Source of the DNA: Prinsepia uniflora
Taxonomy: Eukaryota > Streptophyta > Magnoliopsida > Rosales > Rosaceae
NCBI GenBank assembly: GCA_032719365.1
Contig: CM064873.1
Location: 10,016,501 to 10,080,500, forward strand
Direction: 5' to 3'
Length of the DNA stretch: 64,000 nt
Shown here: one piece after another, positions 35,750 through 47,554 of the stretch
How the letters are laid out: each line of letters opens with the position of its first letter
Position numbering within the stretch: the first letter of the stretch is position 1
Notes under the pieces: model-generated
Told to the model about the DNA's origin: nothing
The model's database searches: none
Seen by the model: the letters and a program-made list of their open reading frames with translations, nothing else
Made by a program: the position numbers and the translations under genes

Positions 35750-37062
35750 CTATGTATAATTTGAATTTTCAATGTCTGATTCTAGCAAGCCTTGGTTGTT
35801 ATTTACATTTACTATGTTGGTGAATTCATCTGAAAATCCTTGAATATCAGAACCATAAACATGACCCATCTTGGTTCTTTTTGTTTCCAAATACTTTTTG
35901 TTTTCCTCTATAATGGGTGTCAACACCGAAACTCTCCCAATCACAGCCAACCCATATCCCTTTAGTCAGGTGAACTTCGCCGGATTGTTTATCATCAGCC
36001 TCATCGTCCGAACACCAATGTCGCGCAAAATCTGCTCACAAATTGCAGTCATTTATGATAAGTCATAAAATATATATATGTTTGTAAATCTGTTTTCTTA
36101 TCAAACTGTAAAGTGGGGCTTAAATTCACAATTTGTTCTCTTATCAAACTGTAAATGTGCAGTTTAAATTCACAGTTTGACAAACTAACCTGAGCACCAA
36201 TCCCATATTCAAGGGAATCAACGGATAGTCCTAGTTCTACGTTGGCCTGGACTGTATCATGGCCTTGGTCCTGGAGATTATAAGCTTGAAGCTTGTGACC
36301 AAGGCCAATGCATCTTCCTTCATGGCCTCTGAGATAAACAACGATGCCTCGATCGGCTTGTTCGATGAGCTGCATTGCCAATTCCAACTGGTTCCCACAA
36401 TCACAACGCGCCGATCCAAAAATGTCTCCCGTCAAACACTCTGAGTGAACTCTCACTAGCACAATTTCTCCGTTTCCGACGCTCCCCTGCCGAAAAAAAG
36501 TTCAGCAGAAGCCTGTTTATTAGTGCTTTTATAGGAAAGAACTTCTATACTTCGAGTGGGATTATCCGACCATACTGAGCACATTTTATTTCGATAAAGG
36601 TATTTTTGGCCCTTGTAAAAACACTAATGTTATGCCATAAAAAAACTTCAATATATACATAAAAACATACATACTTTGACAACAACAACATGTTCTGTTC
36701 CATCTAGCTTTGATCGATAGCAATATGCTTGAAATATACCCCATTTTGTAGGCAAGCGTGAGACTGCCTTTCTTTCAACTATATTTTCCCTCTTTCTTCT
36801 ATACTTGTAAGCATAAACACCATCACTGATTTCAAACTCCCAAGATTTCAATCCTATGTGTATAATTGGGTCTTCTATAAATTACCTAATCAAATCTGTT
36901 ATGGAGACCATTGGAATGCAATGCTTTAAAGACAAGTTTCTCAAATTATGCAAGGAGGCCATAGAGCTATCATCAGAATCAACCGCAACTGAAATAACAG
37001 AAACAGGCCTTAAGCCAGCCAGAACAACCAGATCAACAAAAGCCTCAATGTGCCCGGCTCTC
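35750..37062 (-). pseudogene. RIBA: RIBA (DHBP synthase / GTP cyclohydrolase II), 5'-truncated by retroelement and damaged
   Basis: Plastid bifunctional riboflavin-pathway enzyme. Remaining minus-strand exons: 37062-36886 (end of the DHBP synthase domain, RAGHIEAFVDLVVLAGLRP to VSITDLIR), about 36804-36675 (linker, RLPTKWGIFQAYCYRSKLDG), 36486-36190 (GTP cyclohydrolase II; zinc cysteines in HSECLTGD and RCDCGNQ intact) and 36031 down to about 35750 (ILRDIGVRTMRL...KMGHVYGSD). Defects: the N-terminal half and transit peptide are absent because element C begins 4 bp upstream of the first exon; the conserved GHEGRGIGL loop reads GRC; the expected linker acceptor has AA instead of AG at 36806-36805; and an in-frame TGA at 35968-35966 precedes the last about 70 codons. 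The sequence resembles the RIBA3 type (inference). The upstream exons may lie beyond base 64000. Confidence 0.85.
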
Positions 37063-37066
37063 CTAA

Positions 37067-37569
37067 TGTGGAGCGCTAAATTACCGGAATATTCAGAAAC
37101 CGCCACGTGACCAACAATTCCTATAATGTCGATATTACCCTTGGTAAAATTGACATCAACATGTAACGGTCTCCGCATTAATTTAATATATTTACCAGCT
37201 AAATATATTAATTAATCAGATCAATGTCGATAATAAATAATTTCCCAGCGAATTATTTATTCATTAATAAATAAGTGATTTCACTCGGTACAATCACTTA
37301 TTTAATATTTTCCCCTTCAACCAATCAGACGATCCGATGACCTTCAAGGCTTCACTATAAATAGAAGACCACATTTCACTTCTGAAGGTAATCAAAAACT
37401 CTTGCAAACACTCTGTCAGATTATTTTCTCACAGAAAACTGACTTAAGCATCGGAGCGTTTTCGGTTGAACCACCCCCCGGGATTCAACCTTAACCCCGT
37501 TTGATTTTCGTTCTTGTGTGTAGGGATCGAGAAGGAATTTCACAGAACTGGACGATTTCTGCATCAACA
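37067..37569 (+). repeat. Element C 5' LTR with promoter signals
   Basis: Starts TGTGGAGCGCTAAATTACC, ends ATCAACA, 503 bp, followed by a primer-site candidate TGGTGCTTTCATTGAGAGC at 37572-37590. A CCAATCAG box at 37320-37327 and a CTATAAATAG TATA box at 37355-37364 indicate U3 and transcription from about 37390. Three consecutive perfect inverted repeats (37183-37211, 37232-37261, 37268-37304) lie in U3. The left flank is CCTAA; the partner duplication would be beyond the window. Confidence 0.85.
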
Positions 37570-38018
37570 ACTGGTGCTTTCATTGAGAGCCGATTTGAGA
37601 AATACTCAAAGCGTGCTCTTCAGTTTTTCCTTTAAAAAACTCTATCATCACACTTTCGACACTTACCATTCTTCACATGGCTAGAACACGCTGATCCGCG
37701 CGAACCTCCGAGGCTGCCACATCTGCCGCTAGGATCGCTGCGCTGAGCGAACTACTGCCTGAGATTTTGGAGGAGCCATTTTCCTATCTCTTGCACGGCC
37801 GGCGCCACGCATCAATTCACCTACCGTACAAAATGCCAGATTGGACACCTACGTTCAGTTTTGGGACGTTCCCCATGGCCACTGCTACTGTGAACCCCCC
37901 ATCTGCGACGGGGGCAGACGCAACATTTTTTCAACAAACAGACGGGCTGTTGGCGGGATAATCATCTCTAAGAGTCCCGAATCAGCCCCCTTCCGGCTGG
38001 GACCTAAGGAGGCACTTG

Positions 38019-41000
38019 TGTCAAGACCGGTCCCAAATCTCCCGGGATTAACGTGGGACTCGCCTGATCTTGTCTGACGCGAAGTGTCAGACCAGGGAAA
38101 ATTCCATCTCTAGCCCTCGCCGGGGCTGTCAGAGTGCATCAGGATCGTAGGAGGAGGGGAGTGATGTCTCGTCTCTGCTACAGCCCGCATCCGCGATCAA
38201 CCTGAAGGGCATTAAAACACGAAAACTGTGAGTGGACAAAAACAATCATTTTAATAAAACATTTCCATCAAAGAAGATTTATGCCCTTCAATAAAAGTAT
38301 ATGCATGCATTCAAAACCGTTTATCAAACATTCATAAAATAATTTATCAAACATATAAAAACCTTTCAAGGGTTCATGCCCGGTTCCCATAAACTGTCAT
38401 GACCCATAAATTCATTTGGGTCCTCGACCCGAAATCATAACTCAAACCCGTAGGTCAAATCACTAGGGACTCAGCCCAAATCACGTCACGTGCGGGTCTC
38501 AGCCCAAAACCATTCTCAAAATATCACAAACGGGGTCTCCGCCCCAAATCACTTTCACAAATTCAACTACGGGGGTCTCCGCCCCAAATCACTTTCTGAA
38601 ACATAAAACACAAGGTCTCCGCCCTCAAATCTCGTATACGGGGTCGCAGCCCCAAACTTTCTAATCATAAAACATAGGGTCTCCGCCCTCAAATCTCTTT
38701 TCCATAAAACCTCATATGTATCAACATACGTATAACCCATCCGCGGCACTTCCGAGAAGATTCCAACTCGGGGCACACAGCCCCTAGGGAACACATCCCC
38801 GAAATAGTCACGATATCAAATCTATACTAGTGTGCACACTACTCGGGATCTCACTCTGAGTCTTCTCCCAGGAATCTCCATCTGGGAGGCTCAATCATTG
38901 GATCTAGTCCGAGCTCTCTCTCTGGATCTAGTCTACACATCTCTCCGGAATCTGGTCTGGGACCACATCATATCTAGTAACCACCACTCCTGGAAGGGGA
39001 TCCCTATGGGGATACCCACTATGGTCTGTGGATCGTGACTCTCCAGGTCGACGCTGGAGGAGACCATATAAACATATGGAGGGTTCAATATATTTTCAAA
39101 ATACTTTCTTTCTTTCTCAAAATACATTTCAACCGGGTCTCAAACCCGATTCATCTCAACGGGCTTCCTCGAATCCGATTCAAATTCATTTCACAGGCCT
39201 CGGCCTAAATCCTCAGTTCAACTGGGTCTCATGCCCGAATTCTCATTTCACAAACTGAACTGGTACTCAAGCCCGATAACACGAATAACTGGGCCCTAAG
39301 CTCGAACCACAACTCAAGAGGACTTCAAGTCCGATTTTACAACCAATAGGGCCCTAAGCCCGATATCTCAACTAAATGGGTCTCAGGCCCGATATCATAA
39401 ATCAACGGGGCCTCAAGCCCGATAGTACACCTAACTGGGCCTCAAACCCGAATCGTAAACCAACTGGGCCCTCAGCCCGATCGTATAAGACAAATGGACC
39501 CTAGGTCCGATTCCTCATCAAATCAAATGGACTCCAAGTCTGAGAGTTATAAATCAAATGGGTCTCGTGCCCGATTTCATATTTTCCAATCCAAAATCCA
39601 TTCATTAAACCCTCGTTGAAAACATGGTACGCAAAGGTACGACATAAAGCCGAAAACCTCGAAAAACGTGCAAATATGTCGACCCTAAGCTACCACAAAC
39701 AAATTTCACTCATGGCAACATAAAATACGTATTAAAAGCATTTATAAACATTTATGCATGCATGAATTTCGAAAGAAAAGTCCATTCACAGACGTCCAAA
39801 GCCGCGCCTCGAAACGCGTGCCATAATCGTCTCCCGGGTCAATCGTCTCCTCCGGGATTCCCGAACCTGTCCAAATTAATTTAGAAGGTTACTAACTACT
39901 TATATAACCCCTCACTAAAGCCCCGTAATTTTCCGGAATTTCTAACTATTTTTAAATGCTAACCTAAACCTTCGCACGTCCCGAACTATATCGAAATGAT
40001 GTCCGATTGACACGAAAGCAGTCCTAAATGTTCGTTACATTGAATAGATGATTTCATATGTTGGAACCTTCCTCGAAATGCGAGCCACGCGCCCTCACGC
40101 GCTTAGAGAAGCCCCTGCGCGTGAAGCCCACGCGCCGGGCACTGTTCACTGTCTTCAAGCTCCAGCCGCCGGTCCGGGCCGGCCGGTCCGGTCCAACCCC
40201 TGCAACTGGACCGGCGTGACCGGTCCAGGCTCCTACAACCCTCAAATCTCGTCCGTTTTCCTCCATTTCAATCCTATTCTTTATGTTTTAATCCTAGGAA
40301 GCTAAACCAATCAACCAAAACTCCTAAAACCTTCAAAACCCGACCCGCTCACATTGAATCCCACGGTTCAATTTTCCTGATCGTCCCCTGGGCTGAACAG
40401 CCCTTCACCGCTGTCCAAACCGCCCTCTACACTCTCTTATAACCTCAATAAACCCCATCTAATCACTAGAATTCAGCCCTAACACCTAAAACCCGAAATT
40501 GAAATTTTGAAGGTAAAATTTTTACCTTCGCGGGTCCACGGCCACCTTGCACGGCGGCCCCCGATCTTGCCACCATCCAGTCCGTTCTGGTCTCCTCTTC
40601 CTCTTTCCTTCATAGTCCATGCTCATTGGAGAGGTTTGATGGATGTTTGTGGGGGATGGGTTACACGGGTAAAGGGTTTGGGAATGGTTTGGATGAATGA
40701 AATAGATAAGGGAGGGGGATGCATGAATGTGGGCTGGTGGCCAGTGGATGAGTGACACTTGTCACTCATCCATTGGTTGCCTCAAAAGCTGGGCCCACTA
40801 GAGACAAAACTGAACTTTTTATCTCGTAAAACGTGTCGCCATGAATAGTAACCTGGAACTTCCGTGAACCGTAACTTCACCGTCGAACGTCCGAATTCGA
40901 CGTGCCGCCTGTCTACGGATTCTTATCGTAGTGATCTACGTAACGGTCTTCGTCCCTCGGCCATCGGACCTCCCGGTCAAAAAGTCAACTTTTGACCCCT

Positions 41001-41293
41001 TTTTCCCAAAATTACAACAATGCCCCTAAATTTCCGAACGTCATAACTTCCACCTCGGACGTCGGAATCGAGCGTGCCACCTGTCCATGAACTCATGACG
41101 TCACGAACTACGTCTCGGTCGTCGGTCAAATTCCGTTTGACCACCTGAACAAAAAGACAACGATTCACCCATTCCAAGGGCAAAATCGTCATTTCGCCCT
41201 AACTTCCGCTAATTCTCATCTAATCTCCGATTAGTCTCGCTAATCCATAATTAATCCTTAATTAATCTCATTAATTCAGGACGGGTCGTCACA
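38019..41293 (-). mobile_element. Family A element A5 3' LTR (reverse), complete
   Basis: Reverse LTR, 3275 bp, from TGTCAAGACCGG to GGGTCGTCACA. Immediately left is ACTTG (38014-38018), part of the gag of element C. It holds the 26-nt palindrome at 40746-40771, the GCGCGTG-type hairpin near 40090, splice-like sites in reverse, and a long core (about 38400-39560) of hairpin units based on GGGTCTCCGCCC and GGGCCTCAAGCCC. Confidence 0.9.
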
Positions 41294-42435
41294 AACTTCC
41301 CCCCTTAAGGAATTTCGTCCTCGAAATTCAAATTGACCCGAGTCCACAACCAACTGTGGAATCCAACCTTATTCCTCGTCACGAATGACAAATCCTATCA
41401 TCACAATCGTCACGGCAACCTGAGTCTATCCAACTTGATAAGACTCAATCATGTCCGTCGATAGCAACGTCTGCCACCTCGTGCAGACTAATCCTACAAA
41501 TACCCTGCTAACGAGACTCCCAAAACCATGCGGTAGTCTCACCGCTGGTACTAACCTCTCAACGCACAACATCCACCGATCGGTCCACCTCAGGATCCGA
41601 TCACAAGTATTACAATCCTGGTAACTTGTCCAATCAAACACCTTACTAGGGTCAACACAAACCCGGCTTCCCGTTGCAGTTCAACCATCCAGACCGTTTC
41701 CTCGTTCTCGACTCCGAAAAGTCGTCGTACTCCAATACTGGTACCAACCAGCCAAAAACTACACTATGAGGACCTCGTCCTCTTGTAACTCTACGGCTCT
41801 CAGCCACTGGCCTTCACAAGAATTGGCCATACTTCGTGCCTAACACAGCACAATGACCACACGTCGCGATCATCACCTATTGTGTTACACGACAACCACT
41901 CCGGCGTCTCCTGCCAGTCAACATCCCACTGGAATTCGACACACTGAAACATGGCCTCTATGCCAACCAAAGTTACACATTCCTATTTCCAACCATCGTA
42001 AGCGTAGTCGTACAGGGTCATCGTAAACCGGGCGACCCTGACCTCTGACCACCATTGGTAATACTCCGGACATCCTCTATCCGACACGACACTACCGTCG
42101 AGCGATCACGACTCTCAAGTTGTCATACGGTCTCTACCGATCCACAGGATCCTACTCACCAATAACGCTACGGCTCCAAGCCGTCGGATTCACACGAACA
42201 CTGATCCAACTCGGGATCCACTTCCTCGAAACACGTGGCATGCACAGCATGGAATGCCAATCAAAAATCAACTATCGCGTCACGTGAAAAGCACCATCTA
42301 ACTAAGGTTCGGTTCTAACGAATCCTCGTACTAATGCCCTAACTACCAGGTTGATGACGAGCTGTTAAGACTTCAGAGACATCACATCCTCGACCTGTGC
42401 GTACTCCACGAGCAAAACACACTATGATACCAACT
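41294..42435 (-). mobile_element. Family A element A5 internal region (reverse), non-coding
   Basis: Bounded by the reverse polypurine tract CTTCCCCCCTTAAGG with the GGACGAAATT block (41295-41325) and by a reverse primer site TTGGTATCATAG at 42422-42433. At 1.14 kb it is shorter than the A6 interior and has no coding sequence. Confidence 0.85.
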
Positions 42436-42709
42436 TATCAAGACCGGTCCCAAATCCCCTGGGATTAACGTAGGACCCGCCTGATCCCCTCTGACATGAA
42501 GTGTCAGACCAGGGAAAATTCCATCTCTAGCCCTCGCCGGGGCTGTCAGAGTGCGTCAGGATCGTAGGAGGAGGGGAGTGATGTCTCGTCTATGCTACAG
42601 CCCGCATCCGCGATCAACCTGAAGGGCATTAAAACACGAAAATTGTGAGTGGACAAAAACAATCATTTTAATAAAACATTTCCATCAAAAAAGATTTATA
42701 CCCCTCAAT
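42436..42709 (-). mobile_element. Family A element A5 5' LTR fragment (reverse)
   Basis: Nearly identical to 38019-38295, so it is the second LTR of A5, cut after 274 bp. It joins directly to a forward A6 LTR fragment at about 42709. Position 2 of the terminal TGTCA is changed to A here. Confidence 0.85.
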
Positions 42710-43987
42710 ATGATTTGGACAGGATTGGGAGTCTCGGTGATAGTGGTGTGGCCCGGGAAGGCCTATGGCACGTGTATCGAGGCGCTCGGTTAAACGGTTT
42801 GTGAGTGGACATTGGTTTTATAAATTCAATGCATGCATAACTGTTTCATGATTGTTATAATTATGATTTTATGATTACTTTGGATATCGGTGAATTTATA
42901 TGATTTCACTCATTTCGAGGCGATTTACTTGTTTGCAAGTAAATCGAGGATTTCTGGATTTGCACTGATTTCCATAATTGTGGTTCGGATATGATTTCAT
43001 GAAACGGTTACGGATTTGATAAAGTGAATTCGGGCCAGGGGCCCAATTGATTTAAGAAATCGGGCCAAGGGCCCAGTTGATTTAAGAAATCGGGCCAAAG
43101 GCCCAGTTGACTTATGAAAACGGGTCAGGGGCCCAGTTGATTTATATATGTGATTTCGGGTCGGGGACCCTAAAATGGAATTGAATAAATGATTTCGGAT
43201 TTGATAATCAACTATTTGGACTTATGACGGTTTTATGGAAATTCGGGGCAGGGCCCTTGTGATATTTTGGAAATCAATAATAAAATGTGTTCCATAAAAC
43301 CATCTCGATACGAGGATATATATTGGTCTCCTCCAAGTGTCGGGGACACTGGAGAAGTCACGGTGCATTGTCTGCGAGGGGTCATTGTACGGAGCAGCCG
43401 GACCGTATAGTGATCCAGGAGCAGAATTGCTATCATTAGACGTCAAGAACGTCAGACATCGGGGATGTCAGAGATATGGACCCGGTGAGACCCCGGGCAG
43501 CACGCGTTGCTTAATACCGTGAGATATGACATCGGGGACGTCAAGCGTCAGGGACACTAGGCATCAAGGATGCCGGAGATGGAAAAATAATAAATGAATG
43601 TTACTGGATTCATGAAATAACTCTTGGATTTACTTTTGGGGATTTGAAACTATGCTTTGGTTTCCGGGCTAAGGCCCTAATGGTTATTTCTAAATAAATA
43701 TGTGGTTATTGGTTTTTGGTGCATGCATATGTTTTTACTGAGGGGCATAAACAGACTTGTTTATTTTCGTCCACTCACAGCTTTTGTTTTTTAATGCCCT
43801 TCAGGTTGATTCCGGAAGCGACTGCAGCAGAGACTAGGACATCGCACACCTCCTCCATCGATCCTTGCGCACTCTGGAAGCCCGTTTGTGCAGTGGCAAC
43901 AGGTTATCCCTTGTCTGACACCTCTGGTCAGACGGGAGCATGACACATTCCACGGTAATCCCCGTGGGATTGGGATGGGTCGTGTCA
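42710..43987 (+). mobile_element. Family A element A6 5' LTR fragment (forward)
   Basis: Very similar to 49131-50411 of the same element's 3' LTR, differing at scattered single bases; its first about 1.58 kb are missing. It contains the GTGAGTGGAC block (42800), a five-unit 30-bp hairpin array (43032-43170), and ends GGGTCGTGTCA at 43987. The close match of the two LTRs makes A6 one of the younger insertions. Confidence 0.9.
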
Positions 43988-46900
43988 AATGGTATCAAAG
44001 CAGGTTTTGCTCTTTTGTGCGTGAAGGTCGAGGGTGTGATGTCTCTTTGGGCTGTAGTTCCGTTGTCAATCTGATTGATAGTTTTGGGTTTGAGTAGTGG
44101 ATAAAGTGGGTTTGGCCCGATACTCCGTGCGTTAACGTGATTCGACCCAAGTGGGGTTGTATGCGATTAACTGGTAATGTGGGACCGTCGGTTCGGTCGT
44201 GTGATGATGGATTGTTGTGCTGCTGGGCACGACTGGGTGCAAGGAACCCAATTTGAATAATGATATGGATATGCGAAACTCAGTTGAGTAATGGCCCAAA
44301 ATGTGGACCCTGGTAGTGTTGGCTAGTGTACGGGGTGTTGGTGCATCAGAGTTAACCGATGACCTTCGTGGTGGTACCCACGTTGAGTTGACGATTGGAT
44401 TGGATTGGACGTCTATACGATGTCAGGACCGCGAAGTCGGTCAGGTTGTGGATTTTACTGCAGGTGGCAGTTGGGTTCGGTGGAACCCTAGGGTGTGATT
44501 TTGGAACCCTAATTTATAATTGATGGGTTGTAAAAGTGAACTTTAAAATGGGAAGTGTTGCGACGTACGGCTGAGGTCGTGGATGACCATGTGGATGACT
44601 CAAGTGAGTCTAGTCAGGATTATGGGATTCGATCCACGGATGCGGTTACGAGATATGATGTGGATTTCCGTGTGGGATCGAATGGTAGTATGATGTGCGG
44701 ATACGGATCTTGACAAGCGATGACTGTTGGTCGACAGTTGTGTCGAGATGACTGGCTATCGAGGGTATTTAGTGTGGGTTTAACACTTGAGGATCGGGGG
44801 ACGTTCAGGGAACGTTCATTACCCTGACATGCCGATTGTCAATTGGAGGTACCCATGGTCGTGGGGTACGAGTGGTGATATGGGATCGTCGTTCGGTATG
44901 AACGAAGATCCAGGGTATCAACTAGGCACACAGGGTGCTAGCATGGATGTTCGTGTGCTAGTGTGGATATTTGTGTGCTAGTGTGGATGTGTGGATGCCT
45001 GTGTGTTGAGGCAAGTGTCGGTGATACTAGCGCTGGTGCAGGTGTCAGTGATTGTGATGACGATGAGCCACGACTTGGGGTGTGTCTCCGTCATGCTGGA
45101 CATATGATTGGTATCTGCAACTCAGTGGTGGTTGAGTCATGGACTGGATAGGATCCAGTGGAGGTTGTGACGTGTTGGGATGAGTCCCAACAGTTATGAG
45201 ATAACAAGTGATGAATGGATAAAAAGGTATGTTTGAGACTTGAGGAATCTAGGGACGATGTTCCCTACGTCATGAGAATCAGTGGATTTTGTCAACTCCG
45301 AGATTGGTAAGATTGTTTACCTCTAATATCCCCAGAAAGTACAAGGAAATTACTGGGAAAGGAGAATACGGGGAAAACCACTTGTGGTATTGATGTGGGA
45401 CTTTGTGATTGTGAATCACGTGGAACCTGAGAATTGAACCTGTAAAGGTTGAGATGTGAGACGAAGGCAGTAAGGTATGCACATCCAGGGAGAGTTGAGA
45501 AATTCCCGTTCGGAATTGGGGTGTGTGCATAAATGATTATTAACGGACGTGAGGTCTGAGTAATGAATTAATTTTGGACACGTGGTTGTCCAAGTGAGTT
45601 GAGGATGTGGGAAGTCCAGTGGTTGGACTTGACATCTCATTGGGAGTATGTCTGTTTCCAACATGGTTGGAACTCCCGATTCGGGGAGAGTTGTGATTGA
45701 GGGACGAGAGGAGTGCTCGTTTCTGCATCGGTGATTGGTATTCTGAAGTCATTGGGGTTGACTTCTTATTTTCTGCCCTGGCGGACATTGATGTAGCTAC
45801 CAATACGTTGAGCGTGTATTGGTGGGTGGACCTATGATTGGCTTGGGGTCATTGGACACAAGAGTTGTGTATAATTCTGGAATTAGTGGTGAAAATCGAG
45901 GTCACCATTCCACCTAGGGAAATCAGATGAAGGATTCAATGAGGGTGCAAGACCCTACGATCAGTTTTCTGAGGGATTGTTAGCTACGTGAGCATGTGTG
46001 GATCCTAGGAGGATCTGATTTGGGATGTTGTGGACTTTGGACGATGTGACGATCCAGGATCGTTATGTTACTTTTCGGATGACGTAGTGATGGATCTGGA
46101 TCGTGATCTTGATGATCCAGATGTGGTGAGAGTTTATCACTCTTACCTTGGTATGTGAGTCGTAAATGACGGGACTGAACTTATTTTCGAAGTGAAGCCT
46201 ATATGGTTTGTTACCCAGGTGAGTAGGTTTTCGATGTGGTCGAATTTTGTCAACCTTTGCCGAGTGGATATTGGGATTGGCTTCCCTATGGAGTCAATCG
46301 AGTGTTTTGAGCAGGTAACCGATAGGTTCGGTTTTGGTACGTCTCGGTGGACGTAAACGAGATTTTGGATTTTGGAATCGAATTTCTGGGTGACGATTCA
46401 GGATTTGATTTTGAAGCTCGAAAATGAATTACCGGATTTGGGTGCGGAATGATTATTCCAATGCTAGCTTACGAAATAATGATTTTGGATTCGGATTTGG
46501 AAATGGATATTGGGTCGGAGTTTTGATCTGTCTGGTACAGTATCTGACAGATGGACTCTAGAGTAATTAAAACGTGTTTGGCCACAACCTAGGTGGTTGT
46601 AGGCGGATTAATGGATAGATGTACGTACAGGGTACGTTGTACTAGGATTAATACGGGTAAGGCTGGGTGGTGCCTAATGGCGGTACATGGGATGTACCAG
46701 TGGTGTGTGATTAAACGTGTTGGTAATCGGTCTGGTTCCGATATCATTTGTTTGGTTGTGTTGTGGACTGGACATTGGATACTGTGCACTGGGCAGAGTT
46801 ATTCTTCTTGGGTTCAGCGATTTTATGAGCAAGCGCTCTTAGCCACGGATGGCTAGTGGAACCCTAGTATGGGGATGTGTGATCACTGCTGGGCTGGCAT

Positions 46901-47554
46901 TCAATGTGTTCCAGTTGCACCACTTGTTTGAGTAAGTTGACGGTATACGTACACTCAGGATGAGTGAGTTGGTGGTCTGTGAAACCACGAGTAGCCTTGC
47001 GTGAAGTGATTTTACGCTGTGATTTTTCCAGCGTCATGGTTCGCTGACGGAGTCGGCGGTTATGGACATTGAGATTGATATGTGTCGCAGGTTTGAACTT
47101 GCCCTGCGAATTGAGATCATGTGGTTGTTCTTACGCTATTTTGAGCGAGTGGCAGTATGGGGTGTTGCCACTGATTAGTCGATGGTTGGAGCCTTACCAG
47201 GGTGGTAAAGCTTAGTGGTGACAGTTTGACTGATGGTGTCAGCATGGACTGACAGGTGTGTATTGGTGACTCCCAATGGGAGCAGATGTAAGGATATGTT
47301 AGCAATGGAATGAAACCGGCAAGCTGAAGGAGTCAGCTAAATGGTAAATTGACAAGGACCAGGTGATCAATTTCACTCGCGGTGTCGAGTATGGTCGCTA
47401 TGGTGAGAGACCGTGATGGGACGTCTGAGTACAGACAAGTATGGTGGGTGTACAAGTGTACACGTGTTGTGAGACCAAATTGTTTCTCCATGGGGTGGAT
47501 ATGGAATAAGGATATTGGTAATTTCGAGGACGAAATTCTTTAAGGAGGGAAGGT
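43988..47554 (+). mobile_element. Family A element A6 internal region, non-coding, with primer site and polypurine tract
   Basis: A primer-binding site TGGTATCAAAGC lies at 43990-44001, matching the 3' end complement of initiator Met tRNA with one difference. The purine tract TAAGGAGGGAAGGT lies at 47541-47554 after TTTCGAGGACGAAATT. The 3.57 kb between them holds no gag, RT or integrase in any frame. Frames of 60-87 codons scattered through it show no family pattern. This is the best-preserved interior of family A and shows that the family is non-autonomous. Confidence 0.85.

Noticed and set aside
41294..42435. Possible gene between LTRs of A5
   Set aside because: Frames are short and the sequence matches internal non-coding parts of family A.
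43716..43943. 75-codon frame found also at 50140-50367
   Set aside because: It is the same LTR sequence twice. The frame is broken in other family A LTRs and spans the GTCCACTCAC and CCCTTCAG non-coding blocks.
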